52,288 nt of DNA from CAZGNZ01 sp964527215 (GTDB lineage Bacteria > Fidelibacterota > Marinisomatia > SCGC-AAA003-L08 > JACNLC01): the NCBI GenBank assembly GCA_964527215.1, contig CAZGNZ010000033.1:1-52288 (forward strand), in the 5' to 3' direction. The translations under genes and the position numbers were made by a program. The notes under the pieces are model-generated. The model did no database searches and was not told the DNA's origin. It saw nothing but the letters and a program-made list of their open reading frames with translations. Position 1 is the first letter of the stretch, and each line of letters begins with the position of its first letter. Below are positions 27,130 to 36,894 of the stretch, one piece after another.

Positions 27130-28326
27130 ATGGAACTGACTATTTCACAAAAACATGCCCGTCAGCTTGCCCTGTTTTCCAGTCTGCTTTTGCAGGAAGG
27201 TCAAAAAACCCGGGGCAAACAGGGTGTATTTCAAATCATCGACCAGCTTGGATACATACAAATTGACACCATATCAGTGATTGAACGGGCACATCACCAT
27301 ACACTCTGGAATCGTGTCGCAGACTATGATCCGCTGTATCTGGATCAGCTTCAGTCCAAAGATCGACTAATTTATGAATACTGGGGACATGCCGCATCCT
27401 ATCTGCCGATGAAGGACTACCGGTATTCCATTCCGGTTATGAAGCGTTTTCATAATCCAAAGAACGCATGGGAACGAAACCGTCTGGACAAGTATGGTCA
27501 CATGATGCCGGAAATGCTCAGGCGTATTCGCAGCGAGGGTCCCGTATGTTCAAGTGATTTTAAAAATGACAGCGCATCATCCAGAGGTCCATGGTGGGAC
27601 TGGCATCCTGCAAAAAATGTCCTGGAGCTGTTGTTCTGGCAGGGTGAACTGATGATTTCATCCCGCCGCAATTTTCAGCGGGTGTATGATCTGACGGAAA
27701 ATGTGCTTCCGGATGGGATTGACACCCGTGAACCCTCCCCTCGGGAATACGGGCATCATCTGGTGAAACGGGCACTTCAGGCATACGGGCTGGCTGCGGC
27801 GTCCGAGATTCGGGAGCATATCAAAGGGGCTTCAAAAGAACTGATCGAGGTAAGCATTCGGGAACTGCTGGATGAAGGCACAATACTCCCTGTAAAAACA
27901 GCCGGCTCGAAAACGGATTATTTCATCCTTTCAGATAATTCCTATTTGGACAAACCGCCGGTTCTGCGGAAAACCCGCATTCGACTGCTGTCCCCTTTTG
28001 ACAATGCGATAATTCAAAGGAAACGCATTCAGAGACTGTTTGATTTTGACTATACGCTTGAATGTTATATTCCCACCCAAAAACGGAAATTCGGATATTT
28101 TTCGCTGCCGGTGATGCGGGGCGCAGAATTTATCGGCCGGCTGGACACGAAAGCCCATCGTTCCGTCCGGCAGTTTGAGATCAAATCCGCCCACTGGGAG
28201 GACGGGGTCCTCCTGACCGATGAAGACCAAAGAGCGATTTTAAATGAAATTCGGCGGTTTGCTGCATTCAACCAATGTCCCGAACCTGCCAACGAATGGT
28301 CATCCATGCTTTTTAAATTATCGTGA
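27130..28326 (+). CDS. ycaQ: YcaQ/AlkZ-like DNA glycosylase (interstrand crosslink unhooking)
   Basis: Protein of 398 aa of the winged-helix HTH_42 family. YcaQ of E. coli removes alkylated bases in DNA interstrand crosslinks. The catalytic motif here is Gln-Ile-Asp (residues 44-46 in GYIQIDTISV), the YcaQ form rather than the Gln-x-Gln of AlkZ. Tandem winged-helix regions follow, and LLSPFDNAIIQRKRI near residue 287 is a family landmark. AGGAAG precedes the ATG. It lies 235 bases after the SPL-like gene and 39 before the CorC-like gene. Length and motifs are complete. Confidence 0.93.
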   Translation: MELTISQKHARQLALFSSLLLQEGQKTRGKQGVFQIIDQLGYIQIDTISVIERAHHHTLWNRVADYDPLYLDQLQSKDRLIYEYWGHAASYLPMKDYRYSIPVMKRFHNPKNAWERNRLDKYGHMMPEMLRRIRSEGPVCSSDFKNDSASSRGPWWDWHPAKNVLELLFWQGELMISSRRNFQRVYDLTENVLPDGIDTREPSPREYGHHLVKRALQAYGLAAASEIREHIKGASKELIEVSIRELLDEGTILPVKTAGSKTDYFILSDNSYLDKPPVLRKTRIRLLSPFDNAIIQRKRIQRLFDFDYTLECYIPTQKRKFGYFSLPVMRGAEFIGRLDTKAHRSVRQFEIKSAHWEDGVLLTDEDQRAILNEIRRFAAFNQCPEPANEWSSMLFKLS

Positions 28327-28365
28327 ATACGGTAATTTTGCCTGTTTTCAGGAGATAAATATCCG

Positions 28366-29577
28366 TTGATTGCCATTTACATCGCTGCCGTCGGACTCAT
28401 ACTGTCCGTCATATTTTCCAGTTCAGAAATCGCACTGATCAGCTGCAACAGGCTGCAGATCACGGTTTGGCAGAAACAGAAGCGGACCGGTGCCGGTCTG
28501 GCCTTCGGGGTTCTGGAAAAAAAAGAAGAGTATTTAACCACCATCCTGTTTGGTACCAATTTTTCCAATATCCTGGCAACATCATTTGCCACTGTATATC
28601 TCTACGAGCACGGACTCGGAGAGGTGCCCACCGTAATCCTCATCGCACTGATTATTCTGCTGTTTGGAGAAATACTGCCCAAAAGTCTGACCCGGGATCA
28701 TCCCAACAGCGGTCTGCTGCTTTTCAGTCCCATTCTGGTGGCCTCGAACTGGATTTTCTCACCGTTCAATTTCCTGCTGAGAAAAACTGGCTGGGTGCAT
28801 CCGCAGCAGACTGAGGGTCAGGAAAATGAGGAAAACGCAGAGGAACGGGATGATCTGCAGTATCTGTATAATCAGGTTCGTGACCGGCAGACCATGGAAA
28901 AGGACCAGCAGGAAATGATTGCCAATGTGTTTGATTTCGGAAAAGCCACGGTTTCCGAAGCCATCACACCCCGCACGGAAATTTCTGCGGTAAGCACAGA
29001 GTTCAGTCTGGATGAAGCGCTGGATACATTCATCCAGTCCGGCCATTCAAAACTGCCGGTATATGAGAACGACATCGACAACATCATTGGGGTAATTCAT
29101 CTGTACGATTTTTTCAAGGAAGCCCGTGGAATCGATGAGCTGATAAAACCCATCCTGTTTATTCCGTTTTCCAAATCCATCATGGACACCCTGTCTGAAT
29201 TTCGAACGGCCCGTCATGCCATGGCCATTGTGCTGGACGAACACGGCGGTACCGCGGGACTGGTTACAGCCGAGGACCTGTTTGAAGAATTATTCGGGGA
29301 TTTTGAAGATGAATTTGACTCCCAGGACCATATCTCGGAAAAACAGAGCGACGGATCAATTATCGCCAGTGCCGGGATGGACTGGGATGTATTCAATGAA
29401 CGGCATGGAGAGATGATCCCGGAAGGTGATTATGAGACCGTCGGCGGATTTGTTCTGCATGAACTGGGCCGAATCCCCAACAAGGGCGAACGGCTGCATC
29501 TGTCCATTGGCCAGGTGGTGATTCGAAAAGCTGATACGAGGAAAATCGAACAGCTGCAGATATTTCCAAAGAAATAG
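28366..29577 (+). CDS. CNNM/CorC (DUF21-CBS-CorC_HlyC) membrane protein
   Basis: Protein of 403 aa. Residues 1-150 hold DUF21 with about four membrane segments and the pattern SSSEIAL near residue 19. Two CBS domains follow (about 195-320), containing TPRTEISAV and DEHGGTAGLVTAEDL. A CorC_HlyC domain occupies the last 70 residues. The family exports or senses Mg2+/Co2+; GldE of gliding Bacteroidota belongs here too. The start is TTG 28366 with AGGAG at 28350-28354, somewhat distant but the only reasonable choice. It is convergent with the small membrane protein gene, 6 bases away. Confidence 0.92.
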   Translation: MIAIYIAAVGLILSVIFSSSEIALISCNRLQITVWQKQKRTGAGLAFGVLEKKEEYLTTILFGTNFSNILATSFATVYLYEHGLGEVPTVILIALIILLFGEILPKSLTRDHPNSGLLLFSPILVASNWIFSPFNFLLRKTGWVHPQQTEGQENEENAEERDDLQYLYNQVRDRQTMEKDQQEMIANVFDFGKATVSEAITPRTEISAVSTEFSLDEALDTFIQSGHSKLPVYENDIDNIIGVIHLYDFFKEARGIDELIKPILFIPFSKSIMDTLSEFRTARHAMAIVLDEHGGTAGLVTAEDLFEELFGDFEDEFDSQDHISEKQSDGSIIASAGMDWDVFNERHGEMIPEGDYETVGGFVLHELGRIPNKGERLHLSIGQVVIRKADTRKIEQLQIFPKK

Positions 29578-29583
29578 CGGGTT

Positions 29584-29853
29584 TCAGGCCTCTTCTTCCG
29601 GTATCGGCACAGTCTGGGTCTCCGTACTGCCGTCAGCTGAGGATCGTGCACAGGCAATTATCATCTGGAGACTTCTGAATGTGATTATACCTCCCAGAAA
29701 ACACAAAAGAACGGATACAAGCACCACACTGACCGGAATCAGCGAGCCGTCCGGCAGCTCCGGAATGTTCATCAGATTATAGGTCCCTATGCCTCCGGAC
29801 ACTGTGAGAAGCAGTCCGATGATGAGCAGGATAATGTATAATAATCTTACCAA
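29584..29853 (-). CDS. Small two-helix membrane protein
   Basis: Protein of 89 aa with two hydrophobic helices (about residues 4-24 and 38-60) and an acidic hydrophilic tail. No family recognised. The start is TTG 29853, supported by GAGGAA at 29857-29862 in good position. The gene is monocistronic and convergent with the CorC-like gene. The hydrophobic pattern and ribosome site make it likely to be real. Confidence 0.7.
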   Translation of the reverse strand: MVRLLYIILLIIGLLLTVSGGIGTYNLMNIPELPDGSLIPVSVVLVSVLLCFLGGIITFRSLQMIIACARSSADGSTETQTVPIPEEEA

Positions 29854-30113
29854 TGGTTCCTCGCGGGTTTGGCTTAAAAATGATTGGTAAACTTATTATC
29901 ATTGATTCGAATTTTCCCTCATGTATTTTGGACAGGCTGTATTTTGCCCTGCCTGAAATTTGAATTCAAGATTGAAATGAAATTCAGCCCATATATTTCA
30001 TGAGAAATCTAATCCGATAATGAAAATGCAGGTGCAGGCTGGAAATTTGCAGATGCCCATTGCTTAATTCACCTCTGAGATCAACAATCCCTGCATTGCG
30101 CGGGTAACATAGA
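29854..30113. other. Divergent intergenic region
   Basis: 260 bases between the small membrane protein gene and the large secreted protein gene. It is A+T-rich. No ORF, RNA or repeat stands out, and promoters for both genes presumably lie here. Confidence 0.4.
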
Positions 30114-33100
30114 ATGCGATTAATGAAATCCAACATCCTTTCACTCCTTTTTTATCTGCTGTTTCTTATCCCGATTGCTGTTTTTGGCGATCAGATTGAT
30201 ATCGATCGGATTGAATCCATGCCCAACCTCCCAGAGCCGTATCTGATGCGCGACTGGGAAGCGGTCACTCGGGATTATACGGAGCTGGTATTTGATTTTG
30301 ACGCCGCCGGTGAATACCTGCCTCTGATCTGGTGGAATAACAATCCCTTGAATTACCCGGAGCACAACAGTTTCGGGCTGCACACGATGGTCGGGACCGC
30401 TTATCCGACATCCTCCGAGGGGATCAATCTTCTGCCCGCAGTGATCAGTGCCAGTCTGGCTGGATACGACATGACCTCCTGGAACGGCTATTCCTGGGTG
30501 CTTGCCTGTGAGGAATATTTCAACAACCGCCCGGCTGAGAATGTGTATCTGAACCATCCATCTGCCTCCAGCGGACAGGACTGGTGGTATGACACCATGC
30601 CAAATATTTTCTTTTATCAGCTGCAGGCGCTTTATCCTGATGTGGGACATTTTTCTGATCAGCTTCCGACGGTATCCCGGCGTTGGCTGGAAGCGGTTCA
30701 AACCATGGGCGGCGGGACCACTCCCTGGACCGTGCCGGAAATGTATTATCGCGGCTGGTATCTTGAAACGATGACACCCAACGACAGCGGTGTGGCAGAA
30801 CCTGAAGCTGCCGGAGCCATCGCCTGGCTGCTTTACAATGCCTGGCTGACCACCGGGCAGACCGATTTTCGAATCGGTGCCGAGCAGGCGATGGAATACC
30901 TCAATGGATTGACTGCCAATCCGTCCTACGAGCTTCAGCTGTCTTACGGGGCTCAGACCGCAGCCAGGATGAATGCAGAACTGCATACCGGATATAATCT
31001 GGATAAAATGTTAAACTGGTGCTTTGATGTTGGGCCCCTGCGTAACTGGGGAGCCATTAACCAGTCTTGGGGCGGACTGGACTGCCATGGTCTGATCGGG
31101 CAGGTGTACGGCGGCGGATATGCCTTTGCCATGAATACATTTGAGCAGATCGGTGCGCTGGTACCGGTTGCCCGGTACAATGATCAGTACGCCCGAGCCA
31201 TCGGAAAGTGGGTTTTGAATGCCGCCAATGCGTCGCGCCTTTTCTACTCTGCTTTTCTGCCGGATCAAAACCAGGACAATGAAAACTGGTCTCAGATGTA
31301 CGATCCGGAGAGTGTTGTTTCTTACGAAGGACTGCGTCAGCTGCTTTGGAGCGAAAGCCCCTATGCCACTGGGGATGCCATGGGCGCCGGCTGGGCGGAA
31401 ACCAATCTGGCCCTCTACGGTGCCTCTCATGTGGGCAGCCTTGGCGGGATTATTCGAACCACCAATGAAACCGGGATATTGCAGCTGAACCTGACTGTCA
31501 CTGATTATTACAAACCGCCAGGCACATTCCCAACCTACATTGTTTACAATCCCCATGAAAATGCACGCACGGTTACTTTGCTGACAGGCTCCGATCCTGT
31601 GGACATCTATGAACTTACAAACAATGAATTCCTGGCATATTCCGTGGTGGATTCCGTTGAAATCGCAGTACCCTCCGATGAGGCGCGTATTGTCGCGCTT
31701 CTGCCTGCAGGAGCGGTTCCGATGACCCAATTCGGTCAGCTGCTTGTTGACGGGATCCCAGTGGATTATTCTGCCAGTACACCCGCGGATAACTATCCCC
31801 CAAGAATCAAAAGTTTCGCTGCAGCCGACACTCTGGTGGAAATTTCTGGTGAAACCCAGCTTTTCTGCACCGCAGCCGATCCGGACGGCGATGATCTCAC
31901 TGTTCAGTTCCAGGCTGCAGGCGGTGAAATTGATCAGACTGGAAATCCTGTTACCTGGCAGGCTCCTGAGGAAGAAGGCGACTACGTGATTTCCTGCACG
32001 ATCAGTGATCCGTCCGGGCTGCAGGACTCAACGGCACTGACGGTCACCGTGATTCATGAAATCAATCTTGCACCGGTGATTCTTGGATTGAGTGCAGTGC
32101 CGAGAAAGCTTGATCTCGAAAATTCCGCGTCGTGCCTGATAACTGCGGAAGATCCGGAAAATGATTATCTGGATATATCCTGGAGTGCACCATCCGGGAC
32201 GTTCAGTGAGTCTGACACTGCAGTGGTCTGGACCGCCCCTGCAACTGCCGGTAATTACACTCTTACGTGTCATGTTTCTGACGGAAACGGAAATACTGCG
32301 GCAGACAGCATTCAGGTGATGGTGCGTGATTTTTCCCTGGCGCAGTCCGGCAGCATGGTGCTCCATTACCCTTTTTCGGGGAATGCCCAGGATTATTCCG
32401 GAAACAATCTGGACGGACAGGTCTCCGGTGCAGTGCTGACGGAAGATGTTCTGGGACAGCCGCTGAATGCCTACCGGTTTGACGGGGTCAATGACCGTAT
32501 CCAGTGCAGCAGTGATCCCGAGCTCAATTTCACCGGCGGGATATCCGTCAGCTGCTGGCTGAATGCAGATCAGTTCTTTGAACGGGAAGCCTATCCGATA
32601 TCACACGGCAACTGGGAGAACCGCTGGAAAATTTCCGTCACCAATGACCGTATCCGCTGGACCATCCGGACGGACCATTATCAGAACAACGGAATCACGG
32701 ATCTGGATTCGGAAAGAATGCTATCCGAATCAACCTGGTTTCATCTGGTGACGGTTTATGACGGCAGTGATCTGGAAATCTGGCTGAACGGCGAGTTGGA
32801 CGCGTTCGGCAGCTGGCAGGGCAGTCTGCTCACCACGGCATGGGATTTAACTGTCGGCCAGGCGCTGCCGGGGAACAGCCAGTACAATTTTGACGGAATT
32901 ATTGATGATGTCCGAATATTCGACTACGGTCTGGGCGTTGCGGAAATACAGGGTCTGTACCAGACCCAGAGCTGTTCCGAATCCGGTGACATGACATGCG
33001 ATTACGAACTGGATATCATGGATGTCATGGTTATGGTCAGCATTCTGCTGTCAGAAGTGACTCCAATGGACTATCAGTTCATTAATGCCGACCTGAATCA

Positions 33101-33158
33101 GGACGGAACAGCCGATATCCTGGATATCGTGATTCTGGTATATCTGATTCTGAACTGA
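30114..33158 (+). CDS. Large secreted protein with Ig-like, LamG and dockerin-like domains
   Basis: Protein of 1014 aa. The signal peptide ends near VFGDQ (residue 25). Residues 30-540 look like an alpha/alpha-barrel-type domain rich in Trp and Tyr that I cannot assign. Two Ig-like repeats follow (about 570-745), each opening with a PPxI/APVI phrase and containing DPDGDD or DPENDY. A LamG-type concanavalin-like domain spans about 755-945, with FDGVNDRI and DGIIDDVRIFD. The C-terminus is dockerin-like: GDMTCDYELDIMDVM, then DLNQDGTADILDIV. It is probably extracellular and may act on or bind polysaccharide or glycoprotein. ATG 30123 is an alternative start. It is convergent with the esterase gene. 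Confidence 0.88.
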   Translation: MRLMKSNILSLLFYLLFLIPIAVFGDQIDIDRIESMPNLPEPYLMRDWEAVTRDYTELVFDFDAAGEYLPLIWWNNNPLNYPEHNSFGLHTMVGTAYPTSSEGINLLPAVISASLAGYDMTSWNGYSWVLACEEYFNNRPAENVYLNHPSASSGQDWWYDTMPNIFFYQLQALYPDVGHFSDQLPTVSRRWLEAVQTMGGGTTPWTVPEMYYRGWYLETMTPNDSGVAEPEAAGAIAWLLYNAWLTTGQTDFRIGAEQAMEYLNGLTANPSYELQLSYGAQTAARMNAELHTGYNLDKMLNWCFDVGPLRNWGAINQSWGGLDCHGLIGQVYGGGYAFAMNTFEQIGALVPVARYNDQYARAIGKWVLNAANASRLFYSAFLPDQNQDNENWSQMYDPESVVSYEGLRQLLWSESPYATGDAMGAGWAETNLALYGASHVGSLGGIIRTTNETGILQLNLTVTDYYKPPGTFPTYIVYNPHENARTVTLLTGSDPVDIYELTNNEFLAYSVVDSVEIAVPSDEARIVALLPAGAVPMTQFGQLLVDGIPVDYSASTPADNYPPRIKSFAAADTLVEISGETQLFCTAADPDGDDLTVQFQAAGGEIDQTGNPVTWQAPEEEGDYVISCTISDPSGLQDSTALTVTVIHEINLAPVILGLSAVPRKLDLENSASCLITAEDPENDYLDISWSAPSGTFSESDTAVVWTAPATAGNYTLTCHVSDGNGNTAADSIQVMVRDFSLAQSGSMVLHYPFSGNAQDYSGNNLDGQVSGAVLTEDVLGQPLNAYRFDGVNDRIQCSSDPELNFTGGISVSCWLNADQFFEREAYPISHGNWENRWKISVTNDRIRWTIRTDHYQNNGITDLDSERMLSESTWFHLVTVYDGSDLEIWLNGELDAFGSWQGSLLTTAWDLTVGQALPGNSQYNFDGIIDDVRIFDYGLGVAEIQGLYQTQSCSESGDMTCDYELDIMDVMVMVSILLSEVTPMDYQFINADLNQDGTADILDIVILVYLILN

Positions 33159-33177
33159 ATCCAGGCGCTCTAGGTTT

Positions 33178-34347
33178 TTACTGTTTCCCAAAGAAAAAAA
33201 GCAGCGGTTTGTGCACGCGGCGAGCCCAGGCGATTTCATTGTGAACCGCCCCTTCATCCACAAAAACCAACAGATTTCCATCATCCGTATAGCCTTTCGA
33301 GCGAAGGATTTCAGCCATTTCACGGAATCCGGGATCCAGCTCTGCTTCCAGTCCGACGGTTCCGTTGTCCAGATAAAATTTCACCTCTTTTAGGGGTCCC
33401 CTATACGCGCGGATACGATGTAAGATTTCGTCCTCATCCACCAGAAACGCCGGTGAAAGGCACCCGGCATATCCAAATGTTTCTGAATGCTCCCAGGCCA
33501 TATGAAAGGAGATGATTCCCCCCATGGATGATCCCATCACGGCAGTATTTTCCGGACCGGTCAGGGTGCGGTAGCTGCGGTTGATAAAGGGAATCACTTC
33601 CTCAATGACAAAGCGGGTATAATCCCCTCCCAGCTGAATGGGCGAATATTCCGGACGGCGATTATCGGTAGAGGACATGCCGACAATAATGATTTTTTCC
33701 ATCTGACCGGATTCGATCAGCTCCGTAGCCACCTCATCTACCTGCCAGTCGGTGCCGATGTATGACGTCCCCGGATCGACAATATTTTGGCCGTCATGCA
33801 TATAAAGGACAGGATATCGCTCATTTGAATTGTGGTAGCCGGGCGGAAGCCAGACCAGTACATCCCGGTCAAGCTCAAGAAATGCAGACGGGAATTCCCG
33901 GTGATATTCCACCAGTCCGGTCACCTGCACTTCAATGTTGTCACATTCATCCCGCCACAGTTCAATAACGGCTGTGACTGTTCTGGACCGGTCTGCCGTG
34001 AGGGTAAAATTGTTGGGAACGATGCATTCTGCTTCCATGGCCTCTGTCCCCCAGCTGCCTTTTGTGAACTTGTATTCGATAACGGACTGAACGGGAAATT
34101 TGATTTTCAACTCCCAGCGGCTGTCGCTGGTGCGGACAAGGGCATGTCCGTCGGCATCCCACATTCCAAGCTGCGGCATATTGCCGGAAATGTACACCGT
34201 TTGATCCGGCGGAAGCGGTGTCTCGGTATCCACAATGAAGTGGATTTCACATGTGCTTTTTTGCAGAGGTCCAGCACAACTGACGAATATCGCAGCCGCA
34301 GACAACAAAACGATAATCCGCGGGAATGCATTTGCAGAGCGGTGCAT
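33178..34347 (-). CDS. Esterase D-like lipoprotein with CBM20-type N-terminus
   Basis: Protein of 389 aa. Residues 1-24 form a lipoprotein signal ending in FVSC, with Cys24 as likely lipid anchor. Residues 33-130 resemble a CBM20 starch-binding fold, with QTVYISGNMPQLGMWD. Residues 145-389 are an esterase D / enterochelin esterase-like hydrolase with nucleophile Ser274 in GSSMGG, MHDGQN at 183-188, and His in GAVHNEIAW near the end. The family includes carbohydrate esterases and siderophore esterases. It lies next to the LamG/dockerin protein, so a surface role on glycans is plausible. Substrate unknown. Confidence 0.88.
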   Translation of the reverse strand: MHRSANAFPRIIVLLSAAAIFVSCAGPLQKSTCEIHFIVDTETPLPPDQTVYISGNMPQLGMWDADGHALVRTSDSRWELKIKFPVQSVIEYKFTKGSWGTEAMEAECIVPNNFTLTADRSRTVTAVIELWRDECDNIEVQVTGLVEYHREFPSAFLELDRDVLVWLPPGYHNSNERYPVLYMHDGQNIVDPGTSYIGTDWQVDEVATELIESGQMEKIIIVGMSSTDNRRPEYSPIQLGGDYTRFVIEEVIPFINRSYRTLTGPENTAVMGSSMGGIISFHMAWEHSETFGYAGCLSPAFLVDEDEILHRIRAYRGPLKEVKFYLDNGTVGLEAELDPGFREMAEILRSKGYTDDGNLLVFVDEGAVHNEIAWARRVHKPLLFFFGKQ

Positions 34348-34447
34348 GACATTTTCTCCTTCAGTTCAATGTCAGATCATACAGTTTTCGAGTGACAGGC
34401 TGAGATTTGAATCCCACCCAGCCGGTCCAAATACAGGGTCGTAAACT

Positions 34448-34475
34448 GGAGAACCCGGATAAATCCGGGCTCTCC
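34448..34475 (-). terminator. Long hairpin after pepF
   Basis: GGAGAACCCGGAT and ATCCGGGCTCTCC form a 13-bp stem with one mismatch over an AA loop, between the pepF stop and the esterase start. The T-run on the minus strand precedes the hairpin instead of following it, so it is not a standard intrinsic terminator. It may stop transcripts or stabilise the pepF 3' end. Confidence 0.45.
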
Positions 34476-34529
34476 TGATAAAAAAAAGGCGACCGGTCAA
34501 TAATCAGACTCAGTCTGTCAGACGAAAGA

Positions 34530-36317
34530 TCAGACCAGTTCTTCCAGCTGGTCGATCAGTCCTTCCACATACTGGATGCTTTTGTTCCAGAATTCCGGAT
34601 CAGTGATATCCTGACCGGTGACACCGATAATGTCAGTGGGCCGCATGGAGCTTCCGGCAGCCAGACAGGTTTTAAATTTCGGAATAAAGGCCGCCCCCTC
34701 TTCCAGATACTGCTGATAGAGTGCCAGAACCACCAGATTGGCAAAATTGTAGGCATACACATAAAACGGTACATGAATCAGATGGGGGATTGTGGACCAT
34801 TCCCAACGGAATTCTGTCGGCTGGATGACAGAATCACCAAACATCCGCTGAAGCTCGGTTTCATATGCGTCGCACAGTTCATTGGCGGACATCAGTTGAC
34901 GGCTGATCCGGTCATGGATGACTTTTTCAAAGCGGCAGAACATATTCTGACGATTGCTGGTTGAGAAAATATCTTCCAGTTTGGTGGTCAAAAGAGACCG
35001 TTTCACGGAGACGTCCGGGTCCTGTTTAAGAAGCATATCCGTCAGTACCATTTCTGAAAATACAGAAGCAGTTTCCGCCAGCGGCAAAATGGAATGGAAA
35101 GTAAACAGGTTTTGGTCTTTGGCCAGCATGCCGTGAATGGCATGACCGAGTTCATGGGCCAGCGTGGCAACATCACGCAGTTTTCCTGTAAAATTCAGAA
35201 ACACGAAAGGCTGAACGGAGGGAACGGAATAGGAGCAAAATGCCCCTCCCTGTTTTCCGGGCTGGGCTGGCGCGTCAATCCGATTGTTGTCAAACATGGA
35301 TTTGGCCAGCTGATGGAATTCATCGTCAAATTCACCAAAGGCTGTCAGTACCTGTTCGCTTGCCTCCTCCCATGTGTAGCTTCGTGATGCAGCTGGAAGT
35401 GGAGCATATATATCTGCCAGAGTCATATCATCCAATTCAAGGACTCGTGCTTTCAGACGGTAATAGCGCTGAACCAGACGATTTGAATCCGTGGTTACAT
35501 CTATCAGTGTCTGAACCGCTTCCTCATCCAGATCATTGCCGATATTCATGACACTGATCGGAGTGGGATACCCCCGGAGTTCACGACCGATATTGAAATC
35601 CTTCAGGATATTGTTGTACACACTGGAAATGACGATTTTATTGTCTTCATAGCGGTCCAGCAGGAGTTTCATCGCCTGGCGGCGAATGTTTTTGTCGGGG
35701 TGCTGACGCAGGGAGCGCAGTTCGTCGCCGGTACGTTCACGGGTTTCCCCATCGACTTCAAACTCAAACTTGAAACTGGTGGTCAGTTCATTGTATATCT
35801 TGACAAGAGCGGATTTGCCTGTAAGATTCTTGAGATTGTTCAGTTGTTCTTCTTTTTCAGACAGATTGTATTTGGCCGTTTCCCTGGTCCGGTCAAGAGG
35901 GTAGCGGAATTCTTTCAGTTCAGGCTGATCCTCAAATTTGGAGAACTCATCATCCGGCATTGCTCCCAGTTCAAGAGTGAAAAACAGCGTAAGGTTGGAG
36001 ACGGTGCTGTTGATCTCGTCCACCTTTGATTCCAATGCTTTGGCCTGCTCGTTCGTGGTGTCGGTGACAAAACTCAGACCGGCGAACTGGCTGAGCTTGT
36101 ATATGCGTTCCAGAATATCAATCAGCTCTCGATAGGCTTTTTCCATCCCGGCAGACGTAAGTGAGTTCAGTTTCCCCTGATATCTGGATTTAAATGCTCC
36201 GGCGTCTTTCACACAGGTGTCCATTACAGTCTGTATGGCCGGATCATTCAAGCCGGAATAATGCGTGGTTAAATCCCAGTGGATATTTTCAGCTCCGGTT
36301 AACTTCTGTGATTTCAT
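34530..36317 (-). CDS. pepF: Oligoendopeptidase F (M3B metallopeptidase)
   Basis: Cytosolic zinc peptidase of 595 aa that degrades oligopeptides. The zinc site is HELGH (His388, Glu389, His392), followed by the second-ligand region LPLAETASVFSEM. The N-terminal helical region contains the family phrase LSQFAGLSFVTDT. Length equals the family norm. There is no signal peptide. It probably works with other peptidases in recycling peptides. It lies 182 bases upstream of the esterase gene and seems to be a separate unit because of the hairpin between them. Confidence 0.95.
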   Translation of the reverse strand: MKSQKLTGAENIHWDLTTHYSGLNDPAIQTVMDTCVKDAGAFKSRYQGKLNSLTSAGMEKAYRELIDILERIYKLSQFAGLSFVTDTTNEQAKALESKVDEINSTVSNLTLFFTLELGAMPDDEFSKFEDQPELKEFRYPLDRTRETAKYNLSEKEEQLNNLKNLTGKSALVKIYNELTTSFKFEFEVDGETRERTGDELRSLRQHPDKNIRRQAMKLLLDRYEDNKIVISSVYNNILKDFNIGRELRGYPTPISVMNIGNDLDEEAVQTLIDVTTDSNRLVQRYYRLKARVLELDDMTLADIYAPLPAASRSYTWEEASEQVLTAFGEFDDEFHQLAKSMFDNNRIDAPAQPGKQGGAFCSYSVPSVQPFVFLNFTGKLRDVATLAHELGHAIHGMLAKDQNLFTFHSILPLAETASVFSEMVLTDMLLKQDPDVSVKRSLLTTKLEDIFSTSNRQNMFCRFEKVIHDRISRQLMSANELCDAYETELQRMFGDSVIQPTEFRWEWSTIPHLIHVPFYVYAYNFANLVVLALYQQYLEEGAAFIPKFKTCLAAGSSMRPTDIIGVTGQDITDPEFWNKSIQYVEGLIDQLEELV

Positions 36318-36420
36318 ACTTTTTCCTTTTCAGTTTCATGAAGCCGCCCGATGATGTCCTGCAATAAACATATCTGCGGCGATTAATATTGGTTCTGTTC
36401 TAATAAATCCGTTTTGTAAT

Positions 36421-36512
36421 GACTTTCCCCGTCCGTAAGCGGACGGAACGGGGTATCAGCAATCCATCGGGGCATTAACTATTTCACCGCCACGCCAACT
36501 GGCGGATTCAAA
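36421..36512 (+). repeat. Dispersed repeat A, copy 1
   Basis: About 92 bases closely matching 43200-43292 in the same orientation. Landmarks are CCGTCCG/CGGACGG (hairpin 1), the conserved centre GGGCATTAACTATTTCACCG (a near match), and CGCCAACTGGCGGATTCAAA (hairpin 2). It is noncoding and lies 104 bases upstream of the pepF start. Confidence 0.8.
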
Positions 36513-36738
36513 AATACGAAGATGTGCAAATGCCTTAGCCCGAATATTTCTAATGATTATATTCATCTATTTTTTATGTGTGTTGCTGCTGCAATAAAAA
36601 AACTGCGTTTTACAGTCAGGATTGGATCATTCCTGTATTATTTTCAAATAGATAATGGCCTGCCGCGGTATGTCCGGATATGGTGATTTCAAACCTCCGT
36701 TATCAAATCACCTTTATCGATATACTTACCCCTGATAT

Positions 36739-36865
36739 TTCATGAGGTTTCGAAATCAGATGGCGGAGCTGGTTGATTATGCAAGGCTTGCGAAGAAATT
36801 TGAACAACATTGCTCTGGACAGTACAATGAGAACAAACATCCAGCGTCATTGAAACAGAATCTAC
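36739..36865 (+). repeat. Dispersed repeat B, copy 1, with an embedded reading frame
   Basis: About 125 bases matching 42840-42965, with roughly 80-85% identity by eye. A 25-base core from CTGGTTGATTATGC onward is exact. Both copies read as a similar peptide from an ATG, starting MRF and sharing ELVDYARLA, QHC and GQYNE. This copy stays open to 37041 by running antisense into the FAH-family gene. It is likely the remnant or head of a repeated element rather than a normal gene. Confidence 0.65.
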
Positions 36866-36894
36866 CAGAACTATCATCGTCCAGAAAATGCAGC

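Larger units (their letters stand above)
36318..36894. other. Intergenic region carrying repeats A and B
   Basis: 577 bases between pepF and the FAH-family gene, both on the minus strand. It holds repeat A at 36421-36512 and repeat B at about 36739-36865. The rest is A+T-rich, with no gene I can support beyond the short reading frame inside repeat B. Confidence 0.6.

Noticed and set aside
34378..34430. TTTGAATCCC segment resembling a tRNA T-arm
   Set aside because: No matching acceptor or anticodon stem can be built around it.
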